This document shows, one piece after another, positions 35,431-44,967 of a stretch of DNA of 64,000 nucleotides. Positions within the stretch are counted from its first letter, which is position 1. Every line of letters starts with the position of its first letter. The position numbers and the translations under genes were made by a program. The notes under the pieces are model-generated. The model had not been told where the DNA came from, made no database searches, and saw only the letters and a list, made by a program, of their open reading frames with translations. Location: NCBI RefSeq assembly GCF_004912145.1, contig NZ_STGT01000003.1:907449-971448 (forward strand). Direction: 5' to 3'. Source of the DNA: Peteryoungia rhizophila. Lineage in GTDB: Bacteria; Pseudomonadota; Alphaproteobacteria; Rhizobiales; Rhizobiaceae.

Positions 35431-35511
35431 CGTAGGGGGCGGATATTTGCTCGCCCTCAAGGCTGATTGAACGTCATCTGCAAGAGCTGGCAGGGAACGT
35501 GCTCTGCGTGA

Positions 35512-36207
35512 TCAATCGAATATCTTGCCGATGACTTTCTGTTCGGCCTCTTCCCATTGACGCACGACGTCGCCGACTTCGTCGATTTCTTCGTCGCTGA
35601 GGTGATGGGCACCGTCCGCATCGATCCGGCACAGACTGAACGGCTTGCCGACGCTGGCCGAGGTGAGGTCGAGCGCCTGCAGAACCCGCAGCACGGCCGC
35701 GCAACCGAAACGCACCGACCGCTTGGACAGATGGAAGTGGGACAGCAGTGAACCGGCCTGCTGGGCCATGGCCGCACCGCTGCCGATCGCGTGGAAGCCG
35801 ATATCGGCATAGTGGCCGATCATGCCCGACGGCGTGATCTCGATGATCCAGGGCTCGCCGTCGCGCCACCCGGCGGCCATCACATAGGCTGACGGCGTGC
35901 CGCCGCCTTCTTCGCCCGGCACGTCGGGGATGAAGGTCTCGTAGTGATGACGCAGGATCGGCAGGATATGTCCCTGCAATGCGCGGCCGATATCCGGCGC
36001 CTCCAGGATCGCGGCACTGTTGTCATTGAAACTGCGCTGGACATCCGTCAGCACGGAACGCGCGCCACTGCCGCCCCAGGCCGCTTGCGTTCCCAGTGGA
36101 TGAAGCTTCTCGGCGGGATAGGTCATGCCTCGCCCCTTGTCGGTAATCTGGGAGTCCGAGCCGAGGACGACGCCATCCTGGCAAACGGTGGCAAGCACGA
36201 CGGTCAT
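35512..36207 (-). CDS. Solitary proteasome-type Ntn-hydrolase
   Basis: 231 residues, starting MTVVLATVCQDGVVLGSDSQ. After Met removal Thr2 would be the N-terminal nucleophile; SDSQIT supplies the expected Asp and AEKLHPLG the Lys, as in 20S proteasome beta-type subunits. AAWGGSGARSVL and IEITPSGMIGHYADIGFHAI with the GSGAAMAQ segment support the fold. AAAGGAT precedes the ATG. It is a single gene with no partner alpha subunit, ATPase or pup system nearby, and is distinct from HslV, so its substrates are unknown. It probably forms a self-compartmentalised ring, by inference. Confidence 0.8.
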   Translation of the reverse strand: MTVVLATVCQDGVVLGSDSQITDKGRGMTYPAEKLHPLGTQAAWGGSGARSVLTDVQRSFNDNSAAILEAPDIGRALQGHILPILRHHYETFIPDVPGEEGGGTPSAYVMAAGWRDGEPWIIEITPSGMIGHYADIGFHAIGSGAAMAQQAGSLLSHFHLSKRSVRFGCAAVLRVLQALDLTSASVGKPFSLCRIDADGAHHLSDEEIDEVGDVVRQWEEAEQKVIGKIFD

Positions 36208-36601
36208 ATATAAATCCTTTCATGTTCAGCGTCCCGGACAGCCCCATCGGCCACCTCCAAGCGATGGCCCGACGATCGAGATCCTGACGCTCAAGACAAT
36301 GCGAGGGAACGCATCATCGCTTACCCTAGACGCCTTCGGCCCTGATGCCGTTCCATCCAGGTCACCGCTATTTCCACCATGCCGTTGGGCACATACGGGG
36401 CAAGGCATGTACAGATGGCCTGGCTTCCGGGGAATTCGCCCGGACAATTTCCCCGTGTTTCCAACGGGCGCGGCCCGAGCGATAGGCCTATCGAGCTGTC
36501 AGATTTTGGTGTCTGGCCTGACGGAATGTTAAACTCCCCATCTCACTGTCCGCGAAGCCATGGCCCTCGACCGGGCCGACGCTTTGAATGAGGGGTTGGG
36601 T
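36208..36601. other. Intergenic region between divergent genes
   Basis: Contains the promoters of the proteasome-like gene (minus) and the diguanylate cyclase (plus). No operator palindrome or small gene could be supported. Confidence 0.4.
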
Positions 36602-37726
36602 GTGCGCTACAGAGAGACCGACGATGTGTTCAAGACGCTGGTGTCGGAGCTGAACTCGACGCTCACCCCGACGACCATCATGGCCGTGACCATCCTTGCT
36701 GTCGGTCTGTTCGCCTATGAGAGCCTTGGAAGCACAACACTCCTGCTTGCCACGATCGGCGGAGCCATTGCTTCCCTGGCCAAATTCGCCGTCACCCTGG
36801 CCCATAGGCAGGCTGACGCGACGCAGCCTGTCTCGGTTGCGGATGCTGCCCGCTGGGAGAAGGTGCATGGCCTCTTTACCTTTCTCGTTGCGGCCTCTGT
36901 GGGTACCCTCGCCACCGTCGTGTTCTCCCATCGCGACCTATCGGTCCAAATCCTCGCCGCAGCGCTGATCTATGGATACTCTGCCGGGGTGGCGGTCAGG
37001 ATATCGGTGCGGCCATTCATCGCCGCCACGGCGATCCTGATTGCAGGCCTGCCGACGACAATCTCGGTCATGTTGTATGGCGATACGGTCCACTGGATCC
37101 TGGGTATGATGTCTGTGGTCTTCCTGTACGCTGCGATGCAGAGCGTCCTGCATGTCTATCGAACGACCACCCGGCAAATCCGCCTGCGTCTGGAAATGGA
37201 GCGTCAGGCACGCCGCGATCAGCTGACTGGGCTAAGCAACAGAGCGGCGTTGATCGAGGCATACTCGAACCTCGATTGCGCTGACGATGCGCTCATCGGC
37301 ATACATCTTTTCGACCTTGACGGTTTCAAGGGCGTCAATGATCGCTTTGGTCATGCGGTCGGGGACGCCTTGCTGGCAGGTATCGCTAAGCGGCTGCAAG
37401 AGAACCTGGATCCCCCTGTTATCGCCGCGCGCATTGGCGGCGACGAATTCGTCATTCTTCAGCCTGACATCCGGGATCCCGCAGACGCCGAAACCCTGGC
37501 GCGTAAGATCGTGGATGTGCTCGCTCTGCCCTATCGAATTGCCGGTGAGGAGATCGCCATCGGCGTGAGCCTCGGATACACGATGGCCCTTTCCGGCTCT
37601 GCGAAACTGGAACACATGATGGCCACCGCAGACAAAGCTTCCTACCGCGCGAAACGAAACGGCGGTGGTGTCGACCACGAAATCTCACCGGCGCTGGACC
37701 TTGGGAAGTTCTCAGTCGCAGCATGA
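36602..37726 (+). CDS. Membrane-bound GGDEF diguanylate cyclase
   Basis: 374 residues from a GTG at 36602 with GAGGGG well placed; an in-frame ATG at 36560 lacks a ribosome site. About six transmembrane helices (TIMAVTILAVGLFAYESLGS to MSVVFLYAAMQSVLHVY) are followed by a GGDEF domain with RRDQLTGLSNRAALIEAY, FDLDGFKGVNDRFGHAVGDA and an intact IGGDEFVIL active site. An RxxD inhibitory site is not obvious. It makes c-di-GMP; the N-terminal membrane domain may sense an envelope signal. Confidence 0.92.
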   Translation: MRYRETDDVFKTLVSELNSTLTPTTIMAVTILAVGLFAYESLGSTTLLLATIGGAIASLAKFAVTLAHRQADATQPVSVADAARWEKVHGLFTFLVAASVGTLATVVFSHRDLSVQILAAALIYGYSAGVAVRISVRPFIAATAILIAGLPTTISVMLYGDTVHWILGMMSVVFLYAAMQSVLHVYRTTTRQIRLRLEMERQARRDQLTGLSNRAALIEAYSNLDCADDALIGIHLFDLDGFKGVNDRFGHAVGDALLAGIAKRLQENLDPPVIAARIGGDEFVILQPDIRDPADAETLARKIVDVLALPYRIAGEEIAIGVSLGYTMALSGSAKLEHMMATADKASYRAKRNGGGVDHEISPALDLGKFSVAA

Positions 37727-37802
37727 CAGGGCGGAGGCCTGCCCAGCGAGAGGCTTTTCGAGCTAAGCTTCCCTCGAACCAAGATTCTCGAGGGAGGAAA
37801 CA

Positions 37803-38828
37803 ATGCGCCGCGACATCATTCTGGTCGATCCACTGCCGAGGACACTCGACCTGATCATGGAGCCAGCGGTCAGGGCACGGCTCGACGCGCTGGGCGAGGT
37901 GATCGTGTCGGAGGATCGCCCCATGCCTGCAGAAGACGTCGAGCGGTATCTTGCCGATACCGTCTTGATCTTCGGCCAGACCGACATGCCGAGAGAACGC
38001 CTGGACAGGGCGCCGAGGCTGAAGGCGATCATCAATGTCGAGTCGAATTTCCTGTCCAATATCGATTATCAGGCCTGCGTCGAGCGGGGGATCTGGGCGA
38101 TCACGCCGGCCTCCGCCTTCGCCTCGCCGGTGGCGGAGGCGGCGCTGGCCATGGCGCTTGATCTCGCCCGGGGGATCACCGCGGCGGATCGGGATTTTCG
38201 CCAGGGTATCGAGCGGTATGGGCTGGAGGGCAATGCGAACACTTTCCGTTTTGCCGGCGCCCCGGTCGGGATCATCGGCTTCGGCGACCTCGGCCAGGAG
38301 TTTCGCGCCCTGATCCGCCCGTTCAAGAACAGGGTTCGCGTCTTCGATCCCTGGCTTTCCAAGGAGGTCATAGAACGACAGGATTGCGAGCCGTCGACAC
38401 TCGAGGACGTACTGCGCGAAAGCCAGGTGATCTTCGTCTTTGCGAGCGTCACCAGCGAGAACGAGGGCTTCATCGGGAAACGGGAATTCGCCATGATGAA
38501 GCCCGGCGCGGCGTTTCTGCTGATGAGCCGTGCTGCCGTCGTGGATTTTCCGGCGATGATCGAGGCCGCCCAATCCGGCCATATCAAGGTGGCAACGGAC
38601 GTGTTTCCGGAGGAACCGGTCGCGGCAGACGATCCCGTGCGCCAAGCGTCGGGCATTCTGCTCTCGGCGCACAGGACCGGCGGCACGCGGGATGCCTTCT
38701 ATGCACTCGGATCCATGGCCGTTGCCGATGCCGAACTGATCATGAAGGGACTGCCGCCCCGCCTCTGCCGCCGCGCCGACCCGGCAACGGCCGCCATGTT
38801 GCGGTCGAAGCCGGTGAGCGTATCGTGA
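37803..38828 (+). CDS. D-isomer-specific 2-hydroxyacid dehydrogenase
   Basis: 341 residues. The NAD-binding Rossmann motif VGIIGFGDLGQEFRA and the catalytic triad elements (LMSRAAVVDFPAM for Arg, DVFPEEPV for Glu, LLSAHRTGG for His) match the D-2-hydroxyacid dehydrogenase superfamily (phosphoglycerate, glycerate, hydroxypyruvate type). The substrate cannot be read from sequence. GAGGGAGGAAACA precedes the ATG. Confidence 0.88.
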   Translation: MRRDIILVDPLPRTLDLIMEPAVRARLDALGEVIVSEDRPMPAEDVERYLADTVLIFGQTDMPRERLDRAPRLKAIINVESNFLSNIDYQACVERGIWAITPASAFASPVAEAALAMALDLARGITAADRDFRQGIERYGLEGNANTFRFAGAPVGIIGFGDLGQEFRALIRPFKNRVRVFDPWLSKEVIERQDCEPSTLEDVLRESQVIFVFASVTSENEGFIGKREFAMMKPGAAFLLMSRAAVVDFPAMIEAAQSGHIKVATDVFPEEPVAADDPVRQASGILLSAHRTGGTRDAFYALGSMAVADAELIMKGLPPRLCRRADPATAAMLRSKPVSVS

Positions 38829-38885
38829 TGGCGGGGCTGGATGGTCGAACATCCGAGGTCGGCTGACGTCCTAGAGGCTGGGCCT

Positions 38886-39887
38886 TTACCCCACCTGCAA
38901 AACAATCTTGCCGATATGTTCAGAGCTCTCCATCAGCCGGTGGGCCTCGACCACATCCTCGAAAGGCAGCACCGTGTGGATGACCGGGGCGACTTCGCCT
39001 CGCTCAAGGCGGGCCCAGACTTGCGTCATCAGGTCGTCGCGGATGGCGCGTTTCTCCTCGGCCGTGCGCGGGCGCATGGTTGAGCCGGTGACGGTCAGGC
39101 GCTTCACCATGATCGGGGCGAGATTGGCTTTCTCGACGGTCGAGCCGCCGAGGAAGGCGATGATCGAGAGGCAGCCGTCTTTCGCCAAGGCCTGCAGGTT
39201 GCGGTCGAAATAGGCGGCGCCGATCATGTCGAGCACGACGTCGACACCCCTGCCCTGGGTTTCTTCCTTGACGATCTCGACGAAATCCTCGGCCTTGTAG
39301 TTGATCGCCCTGACCGCCCCGAGATCCATGCAGGCGGCGCATTTTTCTGCCGAGCCGGCGGTGGTGTAGACCATGGCGCCGAAGGCTTTTGCCAGCTGGA
39401 TGGCGGTGGTGCCGATGCCCGAGGAGCCGCCATGAATGAGCACGGTCTCGCCTTCGGTCAGCCCCGCCATCTGGAAGAGATTGGCCCAGACAGTGAAGAA
39501 GGTTTCCGGAAGCGCTGCGGCCTTCACGGCATCGTAACCCTTGGGGAACGGCAGAGCCTGGGTGGCGGGTACGCAGCAATATTCGGCATAACCGCCGCCA
39601 TTGGCGAGTGCACAGATCCGGTCGCCGAGCTCGAAGTCGGTCACGCCCTCACCCAGGGCGACGATCTCGCCCGCGATTTCAAGGCCGAGGATCGGGCTTG
39701 CATCCTTCGGCGGCGGATAGGCGCCCTGGCGCTGGGCGACATCCGGCCGGTTGACACCCGCGGCCTCCACCTTGACCAGCACTTCGCCGGCGCGCGGAAC
39801 CGGCAGCGGTCCCTCGACGAGGCGCATGACCTCCGGGCCGCCATGGTTGGGCAGGTCGACATGGCGCATGGTGGCGGGAAGGGTCAT
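38886..39887 (-). CDS. NAD(P)H-quinone oxidoreductase (PIG3-like, zinc-independent MDR)
   Basis: 333 residues with an N-terminal GroES-like domain ([20 protein letters not shown], then [16 protein letters not shown]) and a nucleotide-binding domain ([20 protein letters not shown]). The PIG3/TIGR02824 pattern is good: [40 protein letters not shown], and [20 protein letters not shown]. No zinc ligands are present. It reduces quinones with NADPH, producing semiquinone or hydroquinone. Confidence 0.9.
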   Translation of the reverse strand: MTLPATMRHVDLPNHGGPEVMRLVEGPLPVPRAGEVLVKVEAAGVNRPDVAQRQGAYPPPKDASPILGLEIAGEIVALGEGVTDFELGDRICALANGGGYAEYCCVPATQALPFPKGYDAVKAAALPETFFTVWANLFQMAGLTEGETVLIHGGSSGIGTTAIQLAKAFGAMVYTTAGSAEKCAACMDLGAVRAINYKAEDFVEIVKEETQGRGVDVVLDMIGAAYFDRNLQALAKDGCLSIIAFLGGSTVEKANLAPIMVKRLTVTGSTMRPRTAEEKRAIRDDLMTQVWARLERGEVAPVIHTVLPFEDVVEAHRLMESSEHIGKIVLQVG

Positions 39888-40066
39888 GGGGGAACTCCAA
39901 TTGACAAGGACGATAGCTAACGCACGATACCGTCAGCAGAAATGTGGTGAATTGCCTCGGCTGGCAAGTTGATCATTTTTGGTTGCATTGCCTAAAACAT
40001 GAAACCTCGCAGCGACGAAGTCATATTTCGTTAACCATGCGCGCGCTTAAACATTGGTCTCTTATC

Positions 40067-40081
40067 GGCGCATGATGCGCC
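40067..40081. other. GGCGCAT-G-ATGCGCC palindrome before the flagellin gene
   Basis: A 15-bp inverted repeat around a central G, 30 bases before the flagellin start, in its leader. It could affect mRNA structure or bind a regulator. Confidence 0.35.
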
Positions 40082-40110
40082 TGCATCATCTCCTTCCGAG
40101 AGTCTTTTTC

Positions 40111-41811
40111 ATGACCAGTATTCACACGAATCTGGGCGCCATCGCTGCGCTCCAGACGCTGCGGAGCGTTGCCGCCAATCTGACGGACAATCAGCAACAG
40201 GCCGCCTCCGGACTTCGGATTTCAGTCGCCTCAGACAATGCAGCCTACTGGTCGATTTCCACCACGATGCGCTCGGACAATATGGCAATTTCTGCGGTCT
40301 CCGATGCTCTCGGCCTGGGAGCCGCCAAGATCGACACCGCCTATGCAGGGACGGCAGCCATCGTCGAGGTTCTCGGCGAGTTCAAGGCCAAACTGGTCGC
40401 GGCCAAGGAACAAGGCGTCGATCGTGCGAAGATCCAGGAAGAGTTGGCGCAGTTGAACGCGCAGGCCGAATCCATTGTCCAATCAGCGAGTTTCAGCGGG
40501 GAGAACCTGCTGAAGACGAAATCCACACTGCCCTTGCTGGAAGAGGGGCCGATGACCACAAGCGTGGTCTCTTCATTCGTCCGCGACGAGAACAGCAATG
40601 TCCAGGTCAAGACCATGGATATCGACCTGAAACACTCCAGCATGCTGAACGAAGGCGGCGGTGGCGGCATCCTGCAGAAACAAATCCACAGCGTCGGCGA
40701 TATCGGCGGCTTCCGCGGAACGGGCGTCAATTCCGTCGCGCATCAGGGGCATGAGCGTCACAAGTTCACCGGGGGCGTGACCTTTGGCGCGGGCGACATC
40801 ATCATCTTCGATATCAATGTCGATGGCGGGACCCACTCGACGGGCAATGACTATACGCTGACTATCGACAAGGCTCTGGTGGATGCAGCACTCGGGACCA
40901 CGGACGGGAACGTGACCAATACCGCGCAGTTGCGCGCCGTTCTGCAACAGGCATTCACCGACAATGGCGTTCCGGCGACGGCTTACGAAGCCCTATTTTC
41001 CGGCACTGGTTCCACGACGCATTTCGAGATCGGATCGCTGGAAACCTCCGGCCATCCAGGCTCCAGCATCACCATCTCAAACGTTGGCTCCAGTTTCGCC
41101 GGAGGCTTCGCCATGGGGCTGGAGGATGCACCAGATCAGAACCACGACAACATGTATCCCGAGGCGTCGATCTCATTCACCACCGGGTTTACGGTGTCTC
41201 CCCTGGCTGAGGTCTATTTCGATGTGCAGGTCGGGCCCGGCGCGATGACGACCTATACGATCAATCGGGCGGTCGTCGATGCGACACTCGGTACGGTCGA
41301 CGGCTACATCGGCAGTGCAGCAGATCTGGCTGCCGTGATCAGTCAGGCGTCCATCGGCAGCAATCTGATGGCCGTTGCGAGCGGCAACTCGATCACCTTC
41401 TCCGCCGACCAGACCGTCTACCCGGAAGCCGGCAATCGCGCTGCGCGTGTTTATGTCGGCAATGTCCAGTCGAACCCGCCCTATGCGCCGGACTTCGATT
41501 TGGCAGAAGTCGACATCACCCAGAACGTCCGAACCATCGACCAGTATCTCAGGGGCGTAGACCACATGGAGAAGATGGCGATCAGCAGCGCCAGCCGCTT
41601 GGGCGCGCTGCAGACGCGTATCGAGATGCAGGCAGAGTTTGCAGAGAAGCTCTCTGACAGCATCGATAGCGGCGTCGGCCGCCTGGTGGATGCCGACATG
41701 AACGAGGTCTCGACACGCCTGAAGGCGCTGCAAACCCAGCAGCAGATCGCCGTGCAGTCGCTGTCTATCGCCAACAGCAACAGCGAGACATTGATGCAGC
41801 TGTTTCGCTGA
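40111..41811 (+). CDS. Orphan, long flagellin
   Basis: 566 residues from ATG 40111. The N-terminal D0/D1 is typical: MTSIHTNLGAIAALQTLRSV, TDNQQQAASGLRISVASDNA, AAYWSISTTMRSDN. The C-terminal D1/D0 ends in STRLKALQTQQQIAVQSLSI and SNSETLMQLFR. Rhizobial flagellins are usually ~320-430 residues; the extra length is a central region holding two similar modules (~226-286 and ~365-418), each FDxxV...YT...A.VDA.LGT.DG followed by a helix. No flagellar gene lies nearby. It should be exported by the flagellar type III system. Confidence 0.9.
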   Translation: MTSIHTNLGAIAALQTLRSVAANLTDNQQQAASGLRISVASDNAAYWSISTTMRSDNMAISAVSDALGLGAAKIDTAYAGTAAIVEVLGEFKAKLVAAKEQGVDRAKIQEELAQLNAQAESIVQSASFSGENLLKTKSTLPLLEEGPMTTSVVSSFVRDENSNVQVKTMDIDLKHSSMLNEGGGGGILQKQIHSVGDIGGFRGTGVNSVAHQGHERHKFTGGVTFGAGDIIIFDINVDGGTHSTGNDYTLTIDKALVDAALGTTDGNVTNTAQLRAVLQQAFTDNGVPATAYEALFSGTGSTTHFEIGSLETSGHPGSSITISNVGSSFAGGFAMGLEDAPDQNHDNMYPEASISFTTGFTVSPLAEVYFDVQVGPGAMTTYTINRAVVDATLGTVDGYIGSAADLAAVISQASIGSNLMAVASGNSITFSADQTVYPEAGNRAARVYVGNVQSNPPYAPDFDLAEVDITQNVRTIDQYLRGVDHMEKMAISSASRLGALQTRIEMQAEFAEKLSDSIDSGVGRLVDADMNEVSTRLKALQTQQQIAVQSLSIANSNSETLMQLFR

Positions 41812-41834
41812 GGCAATGCGGTGGAGCGTGCCGG

Positions 41835-42311
41835 CTAAAGGTCGATTTGCATGAAGGTCGCGATCGGGGTCTGCCGGTAACTGCCGAACGGTCCCCGGTC
41901 GTGGAAGCCGACCTGTTCGTATAATCGGCGCGCCGCGACGTTGTGGATTCCGACCTCCAGCAGAATGGTGCGGATGCCGCGCTCCCTGGCCTCTTGCAGG
42001 ATTGCGAGCAGGAGGCTGCGACCGACGCCCTTCCCGGCGTGATCCGGATCGACGATCATGCGCTTCAGTTCGGCGGCGTCATCGGAAAGGGCGAGAAGTG
42101 CGGCGCAGCCAATCGCGCATGTCGTTTCGTCCCGGGCCACGAAGAGAGTGACACTCGGGAGCGCAAGGCTGGCGGCTGTAATAGGCTGGCGGAAGGCACC
42201 GGGATAGAGGCGGGCGGCGACCGCGTCGGACAGATCCAGGAGCCGCTGAATGTCGGGCTGGTCGGGCGGCTCAACGGCGACCAGGCAGGAATGTGGGCGA
42301 TGGTCCTCCAT
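41835..42311 (-). CDS. GNAT family N-acetyltransferase
   Basis: 158 residues. The acetyl-CoA-binding signature is clear (AELKRMIVDPDHAGKGVGRS, with motif A, then ILQEARERGIRTILLEVGIH and NVAARRLYEQVGFHDRGPFG). N-terminal acceptor-binding residues are not diagnostic. A likely substrate is a small amine or protein N-terminus. The 3' end lies 23 bases from the flagellin stop (convergent). Confidence 0.9.
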   Translation of the reverse strand: MEDHRPHSCLVAVEPPDQPDIQRLLDLSDAVAARLYPGAFRQPITAASLALPSVTLFVARDETTCAIGCAALLALSDDAAELKRMIVDPDHAGKGVGRSLLLAILQEARERGIRTILLEVGIHNVAARRLYEQVGFHDRGPFGSYRQTPIATFMQIDL

Positions 42312-42338
42312 GCGCGTTCTGGCCTCCCAAATCGAGCG

Positions 42339-43049
42339 TCAGTTGACCACCTCGGCACCTTCTTGATCATCCAGGGTGGAGACGAGTTTCATGAGCTCGT
42401 CCATCTGGCTCTGCTGTGCTGCCTCACTGAATCCGATCAAATCTGCAGGGGACACACTAAAGGTTCTCAGCAGTTCATCGATGAAGGGGCTCGTTCCCGG
42501 CCCAAGATCCCAAGCGGCAAGCAATGCGCCAATGTTCTCGGCGGACACCTCTCCTTCCAGATGGCCTGCATCCCGGGAGACTGCGATGTCAATGACAAAG
42601 TCAGCCGCCTGCTGAACCGAAGACTTGTCGGCGGCGGCTGGCGGGAAACCTTCGTCATCCAATACGACGCAGGCCCCGCCTAAAATCAGCATGTTGTAGC
42701 CGGTCAGCTGCTTGAACAGGCTCCTGTCCCCATCACTGGGATATACCCACCCCTCGGTACCGATCAGGCTAAAATCCTGATCGTTCAGCTCGAATACGAG
42801 CGCGCGTGCGGCGAAGTTCTTGTCGGACCATTTGTAGCCATCCGTATCGAATTCGTAGCTGCCGTCTTCGTTTTGGCTGAGCCGCTTTCCGATCGACGGA
42901 TCCTGCTGACATAGATTCTCCAGCATCTGCTCGAGATCGTCACGATCCACCTCGCCCAAAGTCTCGGCAAAACCTCCCGCGTCACCTTGGGTTGCCTTCG
43001 ATGGCCTAGTGTAGGTCGGCGACGTCGTGTAGCTGCAGGGAACTTCCAT
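42339..43049 (-). CDS. Unrecognised acidic protein
   Basis: 236 residues from the ATG at 43049 (GAGGAG upstream). The protein is acidic, starts MEVPCSYTTSPTYTRPSKAT and has no signal peptide or transmembrane helix. Motifs include VDRDDLEQMLENLCQQDPSI, DGSYEFDTDGYKWSDKNFAA, GGACVVLDDEGFPPAAADKS, and a helical C-terminus. The YEFDTDGYKW segment suggests a beta-rich core. I know no family. It lies between GNAT and the EAL-CBS-GGDEF gene. Confidence 0.6.
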   Translation of the reverse strand: MEVPCSYTTSPTYTRPSKATQGDAGGFAETLGEVDRDDLEQMLENLCQQDPSIGKRLSQNEDGSYEFDTDGYKWSDKNFAARALVFELNDQDFSLIGTEGWVYPSDGDRSLFKQLTGYNMLILGGACVVLDDEGFPPAAADKSSVQQAADFVIDIAVSRDAGHLEGEVSAENIGALLAAWDLGPGTSPFIDELLRTFSVSPADLIGFSEAAQQSQMDELMKLVSTLDDQEGAEVVN

Positions 43050-43161
43050 AAACAACACTCCTCAAAGAAATCTGTCGCGTGAGTAAAATCTATGGGCCAC
43101 ATCCTATTGGTGTGTCCTTACGCGGAGCTTTCGGGAGTTCCCACGGCAATTCCGGGGTTGG

Positions 43162-44967
43162 TCAGCCTTCACTACCGGATACGCCGATCACCACGCCTTC
43201 GGCACTTTCCTTCGCGTGCTTCTTCAGCTCGGCGATCTCGCCGCTGATGCGGTTGACGTCGTCGATGACGAGGCCGGCGGGGAGTTCGAGGACGCCGATC
43301 GAGCAGCGCATGAGCGGGAATTCGCGTTCCTGGCCCTGGCGGTCGAGGCCGAGGATATGGCCGGCCTGGCGGTCTGCTTCGGAATAGAGGTCGATGACGT
43401 CGTCGTGGAAATCCGACAGCAGGCGGTCGAGGATTTCGGTGAGCTCCTCGCGGGTCCAGTCGGTGACGCCGATGAAGAAATCATCGCCGCCGACATGGCC
43501 GAGGAAATCGCCTTCGGAGAAGAAATAGCGGCGCAGGAGAGCGGCAAAGAGCGAGATGGCGTGGTCGCCCTGGTGGAAGCCGTAATGGTCGTTGAATGGC
43601 TTGAAGTGGTCGAAATCGCAGTAGCAGAAGAAGCGGGAGCCATCGCCATCCAGCGCTGCCGAGCGCATGAAGTCGCGGATGGCGCGATTGCCGGGCAGGC
43701 TCGTCAGCGGGTTCTGGTCCTGGGCGGTCTTCAGCTGTTTCTCGCTCATAATGCGGATCAGCGAGGCGGCGGAGACGACGCCGGCATAGCGCATGTTTTC
43801 CGTCAGGATGACGCAGTCCGAACCCTCCATATTGGCAAACATCGTCATCAGCCGCTCGGCATCGGCATCGAGGCCGACGATCGGGGCGCGGTCGACGAAA
43901 TGCGAGATGGAGCGCTCATAGAGCTTGTTCTTCAACAGGTCGCGGCCGAAGGGCTGGTAGATGTATTCCTTCAGGTGCCGCTCGTTGATGATGCCGCGCG
44001 GCTCGCCATTGGCGTTCAGCACGGGGAAGAAGGACTGGCCAGGGTTGCGGCGGAAGAGATCGAAGACGTGGTCGATGTTCTCGTGCTCGAAGACGGTTGG
44101 CAGCGTCTCGATCTGCTTGCGGATCAGGATTTCGTCGAGCGACTGGGTGGCGCGGCGGGCCTTGCCGACATCCTGGAGATGCGGAAAGGCGCTCTTCAGT
44201 TCCGAGACGATGGTGCTGGGGCGGGCGATATACCAGCCCTGAACCAGATCGACGCCGAATTCGCGGCAGGCGAGGAACTCCCCTTCCGTCTCGATGCCCT
44301 CCGCAATGACGCGCACACCCAGCACATGACAGAAGTTGACGATGTTCTTGACGAGGTGGCGCTTGCGCGGATTGCTGTCGAGGCCGGCGATGAAATGTCG
44401 GTCGATCTTCACATAGTCGACGGGATAGTCGCAGAGCAGCTTCATCTCGCCATGGCCGACGCCGAAATCATCGATGGCGAGCTTGAAGCCGGAGCGGCGC
44501 AGGCGCTCGACCAGGGCGGCGAATTCGGGAACGCGGGTGTTGTCGAAGCGCTCGGAGAGTTCGAAGCAGACGGAAGACGGCGGCACATGGGCCTTGCGCA
44601 ACTGGTCGAGCAGCGTGTCAACGAGCGCATTGCCTTCAGGGATCAGCCGGACATCGAGATTGAGGAAAAGCGTGGCGCCGGCGCAATCGGGAAGCGTCGC
44701 GAACTTGGCCAGCGCCCGGGTCGCGACCATCTGTTCGAGGGCCAGGAGCTGGCCGGTAGCGGCCGCCTGGTCGAGCAGATCGAGCGGGCTTTCGAAGCCG
44801 ATGCGGTCCTGGCCGCGCATGAGGCTTTCATGGCCGAAGACCGCGCCTGTGCCGACCTCGACGATCGGCTGGAAGGCGTTTTCGACGACGAGCTTGGCAA
44901 GTGTGACGAGCTGATCACTGGCAAAACGCCGCAGCGCGCCCAAATCTTCCGCGACCCCCGCACCCAT
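43162..44967 (-). CDS. EAL-CBS-GGDEF cyclic-di-GMP protein
   Basis: 601 residues from ATG 44967 (GGAG eight bases upstream); ATG 44988 has no ribosome site. The N-terminal EAL domain (AFQPIVEVGTGAVFGHESLM, KLAIDDFGVGHGEMKLLCDY, IDRHFIAGLDSN, IAEGIETEGE, VQGWYIARP) keeps most catalytic residues but reads ESL. Two CBS repeats follow (~290-410), then GGDEF with FCYCDFDHFKPFNDHYGFHQ and GGDDF instead of GGDEF, a variant seen in some active cyclases. The CBS pair may bind nucleotides and tune output. It is monocistronic. Confidence 0.9.
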   Translation of the reverse strand: MGAGVAEDLGALRRFASDQLVTLAKLVVENAFQPIVEVGTGAVFGHESLMRGQDRIGFESPLDLLDQAAATGQLLALEQMVATRALAKFATLPDCAGATLFLNLDVRLIPEGNALVDTLLDQLRKAHVPPSSVCFELSERFDNTRVPEFAALVERLRRSGFKLAIDDFGVGHGEMKLLCDYPVDYVKIDRHFIAGLDSNPRKRHLVKNIVNFCHVLGVRVIAEGIETEGEFLACREFGVDLVQGWYIARPSTIVSELKSAFPHLQDVGKARRATQSLDEILIRKQIETLPTVFEHENIDHVFDLFRRNPGQSFFPVLNANGEPRGIINERHLKEYIYQPFGRDLLKNKLYERSISHFVDRAPIVGLDADAERLMTMFANMEGSDCVILTENMRYAGVVSAASLIRIMSEKQLKTAQDQNPLTSLPGNRAIRDFMRSAALDGDGSRFFCYCDFDHFKPFNDHYGFHQGDHAISLFAALLRRYFFSEGDFLGHVGGDDFFIGVTDWTREELTEILDRLLSDFHDDVIDLYSEADRQAGHILGLDRQGQEREFPLMRCSIGVLELPAGLVIDDVNRISGEIAELKKHAKESAEGVVIGVSGSEG

